Shown here: in pieces, positions 27,772 through 37,847 of the stretch
How the letters are laid out: every line of letters starts with the position of its first letter
Position numbering within the stretch: position 1 is the stretch's first letter
Assembly: GCF_003284585.1 (NCBI RefSeq)
Contig: NZ_QKRX01000001.1
Coordinates: 124,001 to 188,000, forward strand
DNA from: Nitrincola tibetensis
GTDB taxonomy: Bacteria > Pseudomonadota > Gammaproteobacteria > Pseudomonadales > Balneatricaceae
DNA length: 64,000 nucleotides
Reading direction: 5' to 3'
Translations under genes and position numbers: made by a program
Notes under the pieces: generated by a model
Database searches by the model: none
What the model saw: only the letters and a program-made list of their open reading frames with translations
What the model was told of the DNA's origin: nothing

Positions 27772-29307
27772 ATGAGCGATAATGATAACTGGCAAAATAA
27801 ATACCGTGATGCAGCGCGTGAGTTAGAAGGGTATGAAAAAAAGCAGCAGCTCTTATTGAGCCAAGTGCATGATTTAGCTTTTCAGCTTAGCTTAGCAACG
27901 CATGGTCAAGATCCGCAGTTGGATCGCCTGATGTCTGGTTTTACGCATGATCTTAATAATGGTGATCTGAGTCGTTTACCTAAGTACCTTGTTCAAATTG
28001 AGAAGCAAATACGTGGTTTAGATGGTCTGCGTTTACAAACATCGCAGCAGATCATGAAACAGTTGCGTTTTTGGAGTAAAGCAGTTCAGGCCAAAGATAA
28101 ACACAAACAGCATTTGGCGTCATTTGAAACCCTAGAAGACCAAATGCGTGAGCATGCTGAGAATATTCATGCATTGCCCGATATGATTTCAATGCTTTTG
28201 GATGTTCAGACTCGTATACAGAATCAGCAAGATGAGGCAACAAAAGATGATCTAGCAGATCATGGCGATATGGCAAATGCACGTTTAGCGAGTAGTTTGT
28301 TAGAGCTGGTTCAACGTTTGATCGTTCCCGCAGAGTCAATACCCAGAGCCTCGGCCTTAATCCAGCGCCTTGAGCGTAGTCATTCAACGGATGAGCTAGA
28401 TGAATGCCTCAAAGAAGCAACGAAACTTGCACGGTTAAGTGGCAGCGGAACGGACTCTGATATTCAAGCTTACTTGTCAGGTTTGAATGAGCAGTTGGCT
28501 TTTTTGCGTGATTTTTTTGATACACAAGAAGAAGTCGAACATCAGCAGTTGCGTCGAAATAATCTTCTGGATCAGACAGTTAGATCCGACGTTCGAATGA
28601 TCCACCATAAAGTCCAAAAGAGTCAGGATATTAATGAGCTAAAGACAGCTGTAAATGTGCAGTTGGTCAGTATTATTAAGGCCATGAATCACCACAAGGC
28701 CTCCGAGCAAAAAAGAATTGAATCGTTGAAGTCTGAAAAAAAGGTGCTGCTGGAACGCTTGGATTCAATGGAGCGACAGAGCGATCAGTTACGCCAAACC
28801 GCTGAAAACGCGCATGTGAAGTCACGAACAGATCCATTAACGGGTCTACCAAATCGTTTAGCCTATGATCAACGATTCAATGAAGAGCTTGTTCGTTTTA
28901 ATCGGTATGGAACAGTGTTTTCTCTATGTGTCGGCGATATAGATTACTTCAAACGTGTGAATGATACCTATGGTCATTTAGCAGGCGATAAAGTGCTCCT
29001 TTTGATGGCACGTGTCCTAAAAAAGCAACTGCGTGATGTTGATTTTATTTCTCGCTTTGGTGGCGAAGAGTTTGTCATACTTATGCCCTCAACCGATGCC
29101 AATGAAGCGATGATTGCCGCTGAAAAAGTGCGCCAAATTATAGAAACAAGCCCTTTTAATTTCCAGAGCACTCCCGTCAAAATCACAATGTCTTTAGGCA
29201 TCACTCAAGTAAAAGCAGGTGATACAGTGACCAGTATCTTTGATCGTGCAGACAAAGCTATGTACAGCGCCAAACAAGCAGGACGTAACCGGACTGTTGT
29301 TAAGTAG
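27772..29307 (+). CDS. Diguanylate cyclase (GGDEF domain)
   Basis: Makes cyclic di-GMP from two GTP. A soluble 511-residue protein with a long helical N-terminal region (about 1-340, coiled-coil in the last part: EQKRIESLKSEKKVLLERLD) and a C-terminal GGDEF domain. The active-site signature is intact (SRFGGEEFVILMP, about residue 430), and an RxxD inhibitory site (RDVD) lies five residues before it. I chose the ATG at 27772, which begins MSDNDNWQNKYRDAARELEG, typical of this group. No transmembrane segment, so a cytoplasmic sensor or partner is likely. Confidence 0.9.
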   Translation: MSDNDNWQNKYRDAARELEGYEKKQQLLLSQVHDLAFQLSLATHGQDPQLDRLMSGFTHDLNNGDLSRLPKYLVQIEKQIRGLDGLRLQTSQQIMKQLRFWSKAVQAKDKHKQHLASFETLEDQMREHAENIHALPDMISMLLDVQTRIQNQQDEATKDDLADHGDMANARLASSLLELVQRLIVPAESIPRASALIQRLERSHSTDELDECLKEATKLARLSGSGTDSDIQAYLSGLNEQLAFLRDFFDTQEEVEHQQLRRNNLLDQTVRSDVRMIHHKVQKSQDINELKTAVNVQLVSIIKAMNHHKASEQKRIESLKSEKKVLLERLDSMERQSDQLRQTAENAHVKSRTDPLTGLPNRLAYDQRFNEELVRFNRYGTVFSLCVGDIDYFKRVNDTYGHLAGDKVLLLMARVLKKQLRDVDFISRFGGEEFVILMPSTDANEAMIAAEKVRQIIETSPFNFQSTPVKITMSLGITQVKAGDTVTSIFDRADKAMYSAKQAGRNRTVVK

Positions 29308-29522
29308 TTTATGGTAGGGTAAGTTACAGTTTCACTTTGAAAGCTTTGCTAGCCAGTTATTAACATCGCGTCAATTTTAACTTAATTGATTGATGATGCA
29401 GGGAGCATATGTGTTTTGATAAGCACGGCAGAAGTTGACATCTGCTTATAATAATTGAGGGTGACGCATGAATGCATATCACCCAATTTTATGCTTATAT
29501 ATCATCTCTCATCTCTCATCTC
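29308..29522. other. Intergenic region with a weak stem-loop and 7-bp repeats
   Basis: Contains a stem with GGGTGA/TCACCC arms (about 29456-29490), possibly a weak terminator for the cyclase gene, and the start of the ATCTCTC tandem repeat. No gene seen. Confidence 0.4.
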
Positions 29523-29531
29523 TCATCTCTC
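29504..29531. repeat. Tandem 7-bp repeat, four copies of ATCTCTC
   Basis: Four exact copies of ATCTCTC that run into the last codons and stop of the minus-strand monooxygenase gene. On the coding strand the repeat reads GAGAGAT, and the stop TGA lies inside it, so copy-number change would leave the protein end nearly unchanged. Confidence 0.88.
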
Positions 29532-29846
29532 ATCCGAATACACGCAGACATTCCAATCTGCCGCTAATCCATCGTCAGCTAAACAATAGCGTTCAAAAAA
29601 ATCGCTGATCTCATCGCGTTGGCAATGGGTTTCGAAGCTTTGCATGTCTTTCCAGATTTCATGGAAAACAATGGGAAAGCTACTACCTTCTGCAAATGGG
29701 CTTTGGATGTGTTTAGTGACAATGTATTGAATGCAGCCATCTTCCCTAAGGGTGTTGGGTTCGAGTGATTGAAGGATTTGGAAGAGTTCAGCTTCTTTTC
29801 CAGGTTTGGGAAGAAATTGAGCGGTGCAATAAACCTTGGATGACAT
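29523..29846 (-). CDS. Antibiotic biosynthesis monooxygenase-domain protein
   Basis: A 107-residue ferredoxin-fold protein of the ABM/YgiN type, which act as small cofactor-free quinol monooxygenases or heme-related enzymes. The pattern VYCTAQFLPKPGKEAELFQI, LREDGCIQYIV and FHEIWKDMQSFETHCQ fits. I use the ATG at 29846: the open frame continues upstream to about 30071, but the added sequence does not look coding. The last codons lie in a 7-bp tandem repeat. Substrate unknown. Confidence 0.8.
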   Translation of the reverse strand: MSSKVYCTAQFLPKPGKEAELFQILQSLEPNTLREDGCIQYIVTKHIQSPFAEGSSFPIVFHEIWKDMQSFETHCQRDEISDFFERYCLADDGLAADWNVCVYSDER

Positions 29847-30273
29847 AATTGGCTCTCTGATGAGTGAAATGGAGGGAGCAGGGGGCGGAAAACACCTGCG
29901 GTTACCGATTAACCTCAGCAATTTTTGCCCCGCATCATTTTTTATCATAGGGCAAGCCTTTGTTTTTGTGTAGCGATTTTTTCTTGGTCTGAGTTTTGCG
30001 CTTAATCCTTTTGGTAAGCAGATAACTGTTTGGACAATAAGGAAGAGCGTGCATGAAATAGCACGAGGCATCTATAGAAAGTCGGCTCGCTCGTTAATCA
30101 TCTGCAAGATTACAAAAATGTAATCTTGGTATCACTCTAGCGCAAGGTAAGTTCTGTACGATATAACTTGAAGGTCAAATGATGCTTTACGACATTCATT
30201 TGGAAAGTATTAAAGTACTTTGGCTTAATGCCTCTATTAACGTTACAAATGATCAATATCTCGAGGAAATAGT
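29847..30273. other. Divergent intergenic region with a metal-regulator box
   Basis: About 430 bp without a credible gene. It holds the CopR/CusR-like palindrome at 30105-30128, an imperfect inverted repeat CAAATGA/TCATTTG (about 30175-30202) and a smaller AAAGTA/TACTTT hairpin close to the DUF305 gene. Confidence 0.5.
30105..30128. promoter_or_regulatory. CopR/CusR-type heavy-metal response box
   Basis: CAAGATTACA and TGTAATCTTG are perfect 10-bp arms around AAAA. The core ATTACA-N4-TGTAAT resembles sites bound by CopR/CusR-type regulators in pseudomonads. The next genes encode a DUF305 protein and a CusRS-like pair. Confidence 0.65.
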
Positions 30274-30642
30274 ATGCGTTCATTACTTCTGTTAGGTGGT
30301 TTGTTAATTACGAGTAGTTTTGCTTTCGCTGGAGGACATGAGCATAAAGGGCATCATGGAAGCAGTCATTCAAATGATGTCGTACCCGCGTCCGTTACGG
30401 CTTACCAAGCAGTTAACGATAAAATGCATGAGGCGATGAGCATTGATTTTACCGGAGATGCAGACGTAGATTTTGTATTGGGTATGATTCCTCATCATGA
30501 AGGCGCTGTTGAAATGGCTCAAGTCGTCCTTGAGCACGGAAGCGATCCTGAGATTAGAGCCTTAGCTGAAGCCATCATTGAGGCTCAGAAAGAGGAAATA
30601 TCAATGATGCGTGCTTGGCTTACTGAGCGTGGTGTTGAGTAG
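30274..30642 (+). CDS. DUF305 periplasmic protein, probably copper-related
   Basis: A 122-residue exported protein with a Sec signal peptide (MRSLLLLGGLLITSSFAFAG), a His-rich N-terminus (GGHEHKGHHGSSHS) and the DUF305 motif FVLGMIPHHEGAVEMAQVVL, followed by a second Met-rich turn (EEISMMRAWL). The family includes periplasmic copper-binding proteins such as CopM. It is followed by a heavy-metal-type response regulator and kinase, which supports a copper or silver role. CGAGGAAAT precedes the ATG. Confidence 0.85.
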   Translation: MRSLLLLGGLLITSSFAFAGGHEHKGHHGSSHSNDVVPASVTAYQAVNDKMHEAMSIDFTGDADVDFVLGMIPHHEGAVEMAQVVLEHGSDPEIRALAEAIIEAQKEEISMMRAWLTERGVE

Positions 30643-30707
30643 CTTGGTAATTGATTCCTTGTCGTGTAAGAATCAGGTGTCAGTCAATCTTGAAAACCAA
30701 TTAATAC

Positions 30708-31385
30708 ATGAAAATTTTAATCGTTGAAGATGAAATTAAAACAGGGGATTATCTACGGCAAGGCCTAAGTGAAGCAGGCTTTGTCGTAGATTTGATTCAT
30801 GACGGTGTGGATGGCTTACATTGCGCGCTGACGGGTGATTACGATTTGCTGATACTGGATGTGATGTTACCTGGAATCAATGGCTGGGGCATACTGCAGG
30901 CCGTCCGGCGGGCCGAACATGAAATCCCCGTGTTATTTTTAACGGCTCGTGATTCTGTCGAGGACAGAGTGTATGGACTTGAGCTTGGCGCGGATGATTA
31001 CTTGATTAAACCCTTTGCTTTTTCGGAGCTGCTTGCCCGTGTGCGTTCAGTCTCTCGTCGTGGTAAGAGCAAACAAACAGAAATTCTTCGAATAGCCGAT
31101 CTTGAACTTGATTTAATCAAACGTCGTGTCACCCGAGCGGGTCAGAGAATCGACCTAACCGCTAAAGAGTTCACTCTGTTAGAGTTATTGATGCAAAAGC
31201 AGGGTGAGGTTCTTTCGCGCTCATTGATCGCGTCTCATGTTTGGGATATGAATTTTGATAGTGATACCAATGTGATTGAAGTGGCGGTTCGTCGCCTGCG
31301 ATCCAAAGTGGATGATCCATTCGATCTTAAGCTGATCCGTACGATTCGTGGTATGGGGTATGTCTTGGACGTAGATCAGGAATGA
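30708..31385 (+). CDS. Heavy-metal response regulator (CusR/CopR type)
   Basis: A 225-residue OmpR-family regulator. The receiver has the acidic pair ([15 protein letters not shown]), the phospho-aspartate in [10 protein letters not shown] (about residue 51) and the conserved lysine in DYLIKPFAF. The C-terminal winged helix reads [13 protein letters not shown] ... [14 protein letters not shown]. The [15 protein letters not shown] segment is characteristic of CusR/CopR/PcoR regulators. It overlaps the kinase gene by 4 nt. The probable target is the palindrome upstream of the DUF305 gene. Confidence 0.9.
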   Translation: MKILIVEDEIKTGDYLRQGLSEAGFVVDLIHDGVDGLHCALTGDYDLLILDVMLPGINGWGILQAVRRAEHEIPVLFLTARDSVEDRVYGLELGADDYLIKPFAFSELLARVRSVSRRGKSKQTEILRIADLELDLIKRRVTRAGQRIDLTAKEFTLLELLMQKQGEVLSRSLIASHVWDMNFDSDTNVIEVAVRRLRSKVDDPFDLKLIRTIRGMGYVLDVDQE

Positions 31386-32773
31386 AACTGAAAGGCTCTT
31401 TAACGGCTAGGATAGCATCTTTGTTTGCTGCAATGGCGGGCGGGCTTTTGATTATCGCTGGAGTCGTTTTTGACCGTGCTGTTTCATTGCATTTTGATGA
31501 ACTAGATCTCCATGATCTATCTGCGAAATTTACCATCCTTGAAACTCTTCTCTCTGTAACGACATCTGATCAGGCCTTAAGTGATTTGCCAAATCAGATA
31601 GATAATGTCCTTTCCGGTTACGATTCTATTGTGATCTGTATAGAGACACCTGCTCGAGAATCCCAATACTTGATGTGTGACCCGCGCCTTCAGCAAATGA
31701 AGGATCGGTTAGTTGATGCTGGCAACAATGCATTAAAGTGGAAGGATATGTCTGGTGGGACTTTTATTGGTCAAGGAATGCCGATGTTTGTCCCCCTTTT
31801 TGACTCCACTCAGGCAGAGGTATTCATCGCGCTAGATATATCACATCATGTGCATTTTTTAAAAAGTATGCGTTTTCATTTAGGAATAGGGATTCTGGTT
31901 GCTATAGCCTGTGCGGCAATACTCGGTTGGTTTGCGGCAAAGAAAGGGCTTGAGCCAATGCGCAGAGTTGTTTCAGCTGCCAGTATGTTATCTGCAAAGA
32001 GTCTTGGTCAGCGTCTCTCTTTAGAGGATGCGCCTAGTGAAATGCAGGCGCTCGTTAAGGCGTTTAACGGTATGCTCGAACGTCTTGAGACCTCTTTCCT
32101 TCGACTTAACGAGTTTTCAGCCGATATTGCCCATGAGCTGCGCTCCCCTGTGTCAAACCTGATGACGGCAACTCAGGTTGCAGTGTCTCGTGCTCGATCG
32201 GCTGACGAGTATCGTGAAGTGCTTCATTCTAATCTTGAAGAGTTTGAGCGCTTAGCTCGAATGATCTCAGACATGCTTTTTTTAGCAAAAGCAGATAACA
32301 ACATGCTACCCAAGGGATCTGAACAGGTCGCGCTCGAAACAGAGGTATTGGCACTGTTTGATTTTTATGAAGCGCTGGCCGATGAAAAAAGTCTATCCAT
32401 GCAGTTAACAGGACAGGGGGCTGTCATCGGTGATCCGCTGATGCTTCGCCGAGCACTGTCAAACCTTCTGTCAAATGCGATTAGACACACTGATCCTGAA
32501 AATACGATTGAGGTGTTTATCCAAGAGAGCCGTGATAATAAGAGTATTGAGTTATCCATCAGCAACCCTGGAGACGCTATTCCGGCTGATCAGATACCCC
32601 TTGTTTTTGAGAGATTCTATCGGGTAGACCCTTCTCGTTCAAGGAAGGGGGATGGTTCGGGGCTCGGTTTGTCTATCACACGTTCGATAATCGAAGCTCA
32701 TGGTGGAGAGATTTCACTCTCTTCGAATTCAAATAGGACAAGCTTCATCATTGTGTTGCCGATATACAGTTAG
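31382..32773 (+). CDS. Heavy-metal sensor histidine kinase (CusS type)
   Basis: A 463-residue inner-membrane kinase, partner of the upstream regulator (ATGA overlap). Two helices (about 10-32 and 163-185) frame a periplasmic sensor. HAMP follows, then HisKA with the phospho-histidine in [19 protein letters not shown], and HATPase_c with [10 protein letters not shown] and [15 protein letters not shown]. Layout and sequence fit the CusS/CopS/PcoS group. The metal specificity cannot be read from the sequence; copper or silver is likely from the DUF305 gene. Confidence 0.88.
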   Translation: MKLKGSLTARIASLFAAMAGGLLIIAGVVFDRAVSLHFDELDLHDLSAKFTILETLLSVTTSDQALSDLPNQIDNVLSGYDSIVICIETPARESQYLMCDPRLQQMKDRLVDAGNNALKWKDMSGGTFIGQGMPMFVPLFDSTQAEVFIALDISHHVHFLKSMRFHLGIGILVAIACAAILGWFAAKKGLEPMRRVVSAASMLSAKSLGQRLSLEDAPSEMQALVKAFNGMLERLETSFLRLNEFSADIAHELRSPVSNLMTATQVAVSRARSADEYREVLHSNLEEFERLARMISDMLFLAKADNNMLPKGSEQVALETEVLALFDFYEALADEKSLSMQLTGQGAVIGDPLMLRRALSNLLSNAIRHTDPENTIEVFIQESRDNKSIELSISNPGDAIPADQIPLVFERFYRVDPSRSRKGDGSGLGLSITRSIIEAHGGEISLSSNSNRTSFIIVLPIYS

Positions 32774-32928
32774 AACATTAAAAGATCTCAAGAGCGTGTT
32801 GAATCTAGCTGTATGCTAACGTTCGAAAATTGATTTATAAATTTTAGATTCTGGTATTTTTGCAGTCGAATAGTAATTGCTCTTGGGGTAGACTCAGACT
32901 TAAACACATGAATTAAAGGGATGTCAGT

Positions 32929-33753
32929 GTGCAAGTTTCCGATCAACAACGATTGTGGCTAATTGAGTTACTAGCTTGGTGGGAAGGGCGAGTTAACGCA
33001 AGCGATTTATCTAGTGTATTCCACCTTACCCGTCAATCGGCCAGTAAAAGTATAAATCAATACCTTTCACAGCACCCAGATAGCCTTGTTTACAATAGTC
33101 ATTTAAAAACCTATCAGCCAACTGAATATTTCATCCCGAGCACAATTACGGGTGATGTGACTGAATACTTAGAGTGGTCAACACGACACATAACCTCCAT
33201 TCTTTTTGCACCCAGTCTTCCATTCTCATCAGTTACTCTTCCGCCTCGTTATGTTTCGCCACAAATAGTACGCAAATTAGTTCAAGCGATACGTGAACAA
33301 AAAATGCTGGAAGTCGATTATGTTTCCCTTTCAAACCCCGATCGCGAGGGTAGGATCATCGCTCCGCACAGTTTTGTCAAAACAGGTCTGCGTTGGCATT
33401 TAAGAGCTTGGTGTGAAAAGAGCCAAGAGTACCGTGATTTTGTGTTAAGCCGATTTAGGGGAACGCCAGATCTAGAAGAAAAATCCCATAAAACGGGTGA
33501 AGACGATGCTGCTTGGCATACATTCATTGATGTGATGTTTGCTCCTGATCCACGATTAACACTCGCACAAAAAGAAGTAATCGAAGCCGATTATCAAATG
33601 CAAGACGGATACCTTCGCATCAACACGCGCGCCTGCTTAGCACAGTATGTGATTCAGGAAATGCAAGTACACATCAAAATGCTAGACCCGGATCCCAAAG
33701 CGCAACAATTAATCCTCGTCAACAAAAATGACATATCTCAGTGGCTTTTTTAG
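32929..33753 (+). CDS. WYL-domain transcriptional regulator (BrxR/CapW type) beside the CRISPR-Cas operon
   Basis: A 274-residue protein with an N-terminal winged helix (about 5-60, DLSSVFHLTRQSASKSINQY), a central WYL domain (about 120-195, MLEVDYVSLSNPDREGRIIA, PHSFVKTGLRWHLRAWC and FVLSRFRG) and a C-terminal extension. This order matches the BrxR/CapW repressors that control phage-defence systems. Start is GTG with AAAGGG eight bases before it. It is on the same strand as cas1 and 169 bp upstream. Its target and ligand are unknown; control of the cas operon is inference from position. Confidence 0.85.
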   Translation: MQVSDQQRLWLIELLAWWEGRVNASDLSSVFHLTRQSASKSINQYLSQHPDSLVYNSHLKTYQPTEYFIPSTITGDVTEYLEWSTRHITSILFAPSLPFSSVTLPPRYVSPQIVRKLVQAIREQKMLEVDYVSLSNPDREGRIIAPHSFVKTGLRWHLRAWCEKSQEYRDFVLSRFRGTPDLEEKSHKTGEDDAAWHTFIDVMFAPDPRLTLAQKEVIEADYQMQDGYLRINTRACLAQYVIQEMQVHIKMLDPDPKAQQLILVNKNDISQWLF

Positions 33754-33861
33754 TGGATTGCAGGTGCTTTTGCGGATTAAGACTTGTGATGTGTAAAGGG
33801 AGTTAACTGGTTATTTAGACAGGGGTTGAGGGTTGGAAAAATACTGGCTAGATTCGGTCTG

Positions 33862-33902
33862 TTGATACGACGTAACGCTGTAAAAATTATTGATAATTCA
33901 AT
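33862..33902 (+). promoter_or_regulatory. Candidate cas promoter with overlapping inverted repeats
   Basis: TTGATA, 17 bases, then AATTAT gives a fair sigma-70 promoter. Two short inverted repeats overlap the -10 region: AATTAT-TG-ATAATT (33885-33898) and ATTGA-TAAT-TCAAT (33889-33902). They are possible binding sites for the adjacent WYL regulator, but AT-rich palindromes also arise by chance. Confidence 0.4.
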
Positions 33903-33922
33903 ATTAAAATGGAATAGCTCGG

Positions 33923-34911
33923 ATGGATGATTTCTCCCCTTCAGATCTCAAAGTGATCCTGCACTCAAAGCGTGCCAATATGTATTACCTAGAATATTGC
34001 CGCGTTATGCAAAAAGATGGTCGCGTGCTGTATTTAACCGAAGCAGACAAAGAAAACCTCTACTTTAATATCCCGATTGCCAATACCACGGTGCTTATGC
34101 TCGGTAATGGTACCTCGATTACCCAAGCCGCGATGCGTATGCTCTCGCAGGCAGGCGTATTGGTAGGGTTTTGTGGTGGCGGCGGAACACCTCTACACAT
34201 GGCAACTGAAGTGGAGTGGTTCACACCACAAAGCGAATATCGTCCCACCGAATACCTACAAGGCTGGCTTTCTTTTTGGTTTGACGATGAGAAGCGCTTA
34301 GCGGCCGCCAAGCAATTTCAAATTGCGCGGATTGATTACTTAAAGCGTGTTTGGCGATCAGATAGAGAATTAACCTTAGAGAAATTCAACGTTCAGGATG
34401 AAGTGATTAAGCAGTCTCTGGAAACTTTCCATCAGCGCACTGATGCCGCCAGTAAACAATCCGATCTACTCCTTACAGAAGCACAACTGACCAAAGCCTT
34501 ATACAAGTATGCGGCCAACAACACAGGCAAAGAAGCCTTTTCTCGCCAGCATCAACCTGACAAAAAAAACTCCGACAAAGCTAATGACTTTTTGAACCAC
34601 GGTAATTACCTAGCTTATGGTTTGGCAGCGAGCTGTTTGTGGGTTCTCGGTATTCCGCACGGCTTTGCCGTAATGCACGGAAAAACTAGAAGAGGGGCTT
34701 TGGTGTTTGATGTGGCGGACTTAATTAAAGATGCCATCGTGTTGCCTTGGCGTTCGTTTGCGCCAAAGAAAAAGCGAGCGAACAAGAGTTCCGCCAGCAG
34801 ATTTTGCAGTCTTTTATTGAACACAAAGCACTCGACTTTATGTTCGACACCGTGAAACGTATTGCCCTACAAGGTCAAAGCGAAGAAGAGAGTGAGGGTC
34901 ACTCGTTATGA
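33923..34911 (+). pseudogene. cas1: Type I-F Cas1 integrase, frameshifted near the 3' end
   Basis: Cas1 integrates new spacers. The protein reads normally for type I-F Cas1 (ANMYYLEYCRVMQKDGRVLY, GFCGGGGTPLHMATEVEW) and keeps the metal ligands His252 (VMHGKTRRGALVFD) and the nearby aspartates (FDVADLIKDA). At about 34748-34752 one base seems lost from a G-run: in the current frame it ends at 34855 with about 35 wrong residues, while the -1 frame continues the expected C-terminus (AFVCAKEKASEQEFRQQ, KALDFMFDTVKRIA) to a TGA at 34909-34911. The restored end overlaps cas2-3 by ATGA. It may be a true mutation or a homopolymer sequencing error. Confidence 0.88.
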
Positions 34912-37844
34912 TGGTCACGTTTGTCTCTCAGTGTGAGAAAAACGCACTCAAGAAAACACGCCGTGTGTTGGATGCATTCGCCAATCGGATTGGTGACAAC
35001 ACCTGGCAAACTCTGATCACCGAAGATGGATTGTTAACGGTGAAAAAAATGCTGCGCCAAACTGCCAGCCGTAGCACCGCCGTCAGTTGTCACTGGATCC
35101 GCTCGCGCTCTCGCAGCCAGTTTTTATGGGTGGTGGGCAATAAGCGAAAGTTTAATGCTGAGGGTGTGGTGCCTGTGAATTATACAAATAACGAGGTGAT
35201 TATGGATGTTGTAACAGATAAACCCAAGCTAGGTGTGTTGTATGCCAACACTCAATTACAACCACTGAGTGAGCACTTATTTGCAGTTGGATATGTTGCT
35301 GAACAACTACATCATCAGTTATTTCCAGACAATACACAGTTTTCAATTGTGAATTTTATTGCAGGTTGCTTGCATGATATAGGGAAAATTGATCCTAAAT
35401 TTCAAGAGTGGGTGACCAATCCCAAAAAGAGGGATTTCATAGCTGAAGATGGGCAACACATTGATGATGCAAAATTTAGCTTTGATAAACACCCAAGGCA
35501 TAATGAAGTTTCGCTTTTACTCTATCAGTTACTCGATAGTCCAGAAGTAAAATTTATAAATACACCTAATAAAGAAACACTTAGACATGTAATTTATTGG
35601 CATCATGCTAAGCCATTTCGTAAAGAAAAAAGTAGTTTTGACACCTATAAAGACATCAGCAAAAAACTTTTAGTAAATCAAAAAGATACAGATCTATCTG
35701 CTATTGTAGGTCAAGCTCAAATACTGCTTAAACAGGTTATAGGTATTGATAAAAAATATCGATCTTTAGAAAGTTCATTATTAGAAAAGTCATTTTTGCA
35801 AGAGGAGATAACCGAGCTGGAGCATAAAATACCTGCATCCTTACATGTACCCAACTACAAAGAATATGAATTTGAAGAGACAGTATCGGCTAATAGCGCC
35901 AATGTTAAATTCAATGCAGTAAACAACATTGCACGCGCATGCTTGATCACATCGGATAGGGCAGTATCGGCATTAAGCGCAGCAGAGTTACACACTGCCA
36001 TTTATGAGCGCCAGTTAGATCAAATAGTGACCGAGCTACTTGAGGTGGAAACCACACTTAGCTCTGATATTGATACTTGCCTAAGTGCCTTTTTCCCAAT
36101 GAGTGAGCGCAGTAAAAAACAACACGATATCGCCAAGCAGCTTACCACAGCCGAAGATATTGCAGTGCTTGCGGGGGCGGCAGGCAGTGGTAAAACTAAA
36201 ATTGCTTTAGAGTGGGCAAAATTACAGGGCGCTAAACGGATTGTTTGGGTTTGTCCACGCGTACAAGTCTGCCAAGGATTGTTTTATGAGTTGACCTCCG
36301 AGCAGTACCTACCTAATAGCACAATTGAAATAAATACGGGTGAATTTAAATTCCATAATCAATGGGATAACCCTATTGCTGATGATAAAAATTTTTCCGG
36401 CGATATTGTTATAACAACAATAGATCAAATTCTTGGCTCAGTAATAAGTCACACTAAAGCGAATACGCTTATTGACTTTTTAAATGCACATGTGGTGTTT
36501 GATGAGTTTCATGAATATGTCAACATGCCAGCGTTTAATTTGCTATTTGCAGAACTAATTTCCTCAAAAAAAATGCAACAAGCTCAAGCTAAGACCTTAT
36601 TAGTGTCGGCAACACCACATTATGTCTTTGTTGAAGATTTACTCGGTATTCATCCTGATGATATTAAAGTCATGCCCTCGTTCAACCCAAGCCAGTATCA
36701 GATTGATTTTAAAATCTTTGATGATACAAATTTAAGCGAGACAAACCCGCTATTTGCTCAGCAAAGTGGTTGTACTTTTGTTATCAGTAACACGGCGCTA
36801 ACGGCACAAAAAAGTTTTATTGAAAATCAGCAAAACGAGAATGCGGTATTACTACATTCAAAATTTATTAAAAGTGATAAACGTAAATGGTTTGGTGAAG
36901 TGTACGAGGCATACAAGCGCGGAGGTACTCGTAAATATGAAGTGCTACGCAGTGGGCCGATAGTACAAGCATCGCTTAATATCAGTTGTGATTATATGGT
37001 GGCCGAAATAACCAGTGCTGAAGATTGCTTACAGCGTTTAGGTCGTTTAGATCGCTTTGGTGAAAATAGTCACGTGAATACCTATACGTTAGCCGTGCCA
37101 GAGTCCATCGCCAATGGCAAAGGTAAAAGTCCGGCAGCGGGGTTTCTATCAAAAATGTATACCTTGAGTTCTGTTCGAGCTTGGTATCAGTTTTTACAGA
37201 ATGAATTGGCAGACAAGATTTTTACGTTGCCAGAGATATATCAGCTTTATTTCGAATTTCATCACACTGAACGTAATCGAGAGTTTATTGCGAGTGACTT
37301 AGTGGCTGCCCTAAAAAATAGTGTGCAACAAATCCACTTAAAAGTAGTTGATCCTATTACCGCTCCACCAAAGAAAAGCAAAGATAAAAAACGCAACAAG
37401 ATCAGTAAAGTATCACTGCGCGGTGATAATCGGTTTGTGCAATTGGCAGTGGTGTATTTAACAAAAAATAAGCCGGAATATATGGAGGCTTACGCTTATT
37501 CAATTCAACTCGATGATATTAGTGATATCGACAATCTTACATACTCGACTAGTGCTATTTGTGGTTACGGCCAAAGTGATAAAGACCTTTTAGCGCATAT
37601 GTTCAAAAAACACCACAATATTATTGGGGGCACGAGTAAAGCGTTTACCGATAAGATCTTACTCAATGAGGCCCGAGACCCGGAATCACCAATCTACTTA
37701 AGTTATACCACAAACGATTTGCTGCAAGTGGGTGGCGAATGTGCTCGCCATCCTCATGCAATTTATTACGTCATTTGCGAGAAACAAGCCATTGGCGCTA
37801 TGTCCAGTAAACAAATTAATCAAACCACAGAAGATGAGGAATAA
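34908..37844 (+). CDS. cas3: Cas2-Cas3 fusion nuclease-helicase (type I-F)
   Basis: Fusion specific to type I-F: the Cas2 part joins Cas1 for spacer acquisition and the Cas3 part degrades target DNA. Residues 1 to about 92 form the Cas2-like domain ([40 protein letters not shown]). The HD nuclease follows (LHDIGKID, about residue 155), then the SF2 helicase with Walker A ([15 protein letters not shown], about 421) and the DEFH box ([10 protein letters not shown], about 530) and motif VI-like [11 protein letters not shown]. At 978 residues it is on the short side for I-F. Base composition drops sharply just after the Cas2 domain. Confidence 0.93.
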   Translation: MMVTFVSQCEKNALKKTRRVLDAFANRIGDNTWQTLITEDGLLTVKKMLRQTASRSTAVSCHWIRSRSRSQFLWVVGNKRKFNAEGVVPVNYTNNEVIMDVVTDKPKLGVLYANTQLQPLSEHLFAVGYVAEQLHHQLFPDNTQFSIVNFIAGCLHDIGKIDPKFQEWVTNPKKRDFIAEDGQHIDDAKFSFDKHPRHNEVSLLLYQLLDSPEVKFINTPNKETLRHVIYWHHAKPFRKEKSSFDTYKDISKKLLVNQKDTDLSAIVGQAQILLKQVIGIDKKYRSLESSLLEKSFLQEEITELEHKIPASLHVPNYKEYEFEETVSANSANVKFNAVNNIARACLITSDRAVSALSAAELHTAIYERQLDQIVTELLEVETTLSSDIDTCLSAFFPMSERSKKQHDIAKQLTTAEDIAVLAGAAGSGKTKIALEWAKLQGAKRIVWVCPRVQVCQGLFYELTSEQYLPNSTIEINTGEFKFHNQWDNPIADDKNFSGDIVITTIDQILGSVISHTKANTLIDFLNAHVVFDEFHEYVNMPAFNLLFAELISSKKMQQAQAKTLLVSATPHYVFVEDLLGIHPDDIKVMPSFNPSQYQIDFKIFDDTNLSETNPLFAQQSGCTFVISNTALTAQKSFIENQQNENAVLLHSKFIKSDKRKWFGEVYEAYKRGGTRKYEVLRSGPIVQASLNISCDYMVAEITSAEDCLQRLGRLDRFGENSHVNTYTLAVPESIANGKGKSPAAGFLSKMYTLSSVRAWYQFLQNELADKIFTLPEIYQLYFEFHHTERNREFIASDLVAALKNSVQQIHLKVVDPITAPPKKSKDKKRNKISKVSLRGDNRFVQLAVVYLTKNKPEYMEAYAYSIQLDDISDIDNLTYSTSAICGYGQSDKDLLAHMFKKHHNIIGGTSKAFTDKILLNEARDPESPIYLSYTTNDLLQVGGECARHPHAIYYVICEKQAIGAMSSKQINQTTEDEE

Positions 37845-37847
37845 ATT

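Noticed and set aside
29847-30071. N-terminal extension of the monooxygenase gene to 30071
   Set aside because: The added peptide is unlike the family, while the ATG at 29846 gives the normal 107-residue protein.
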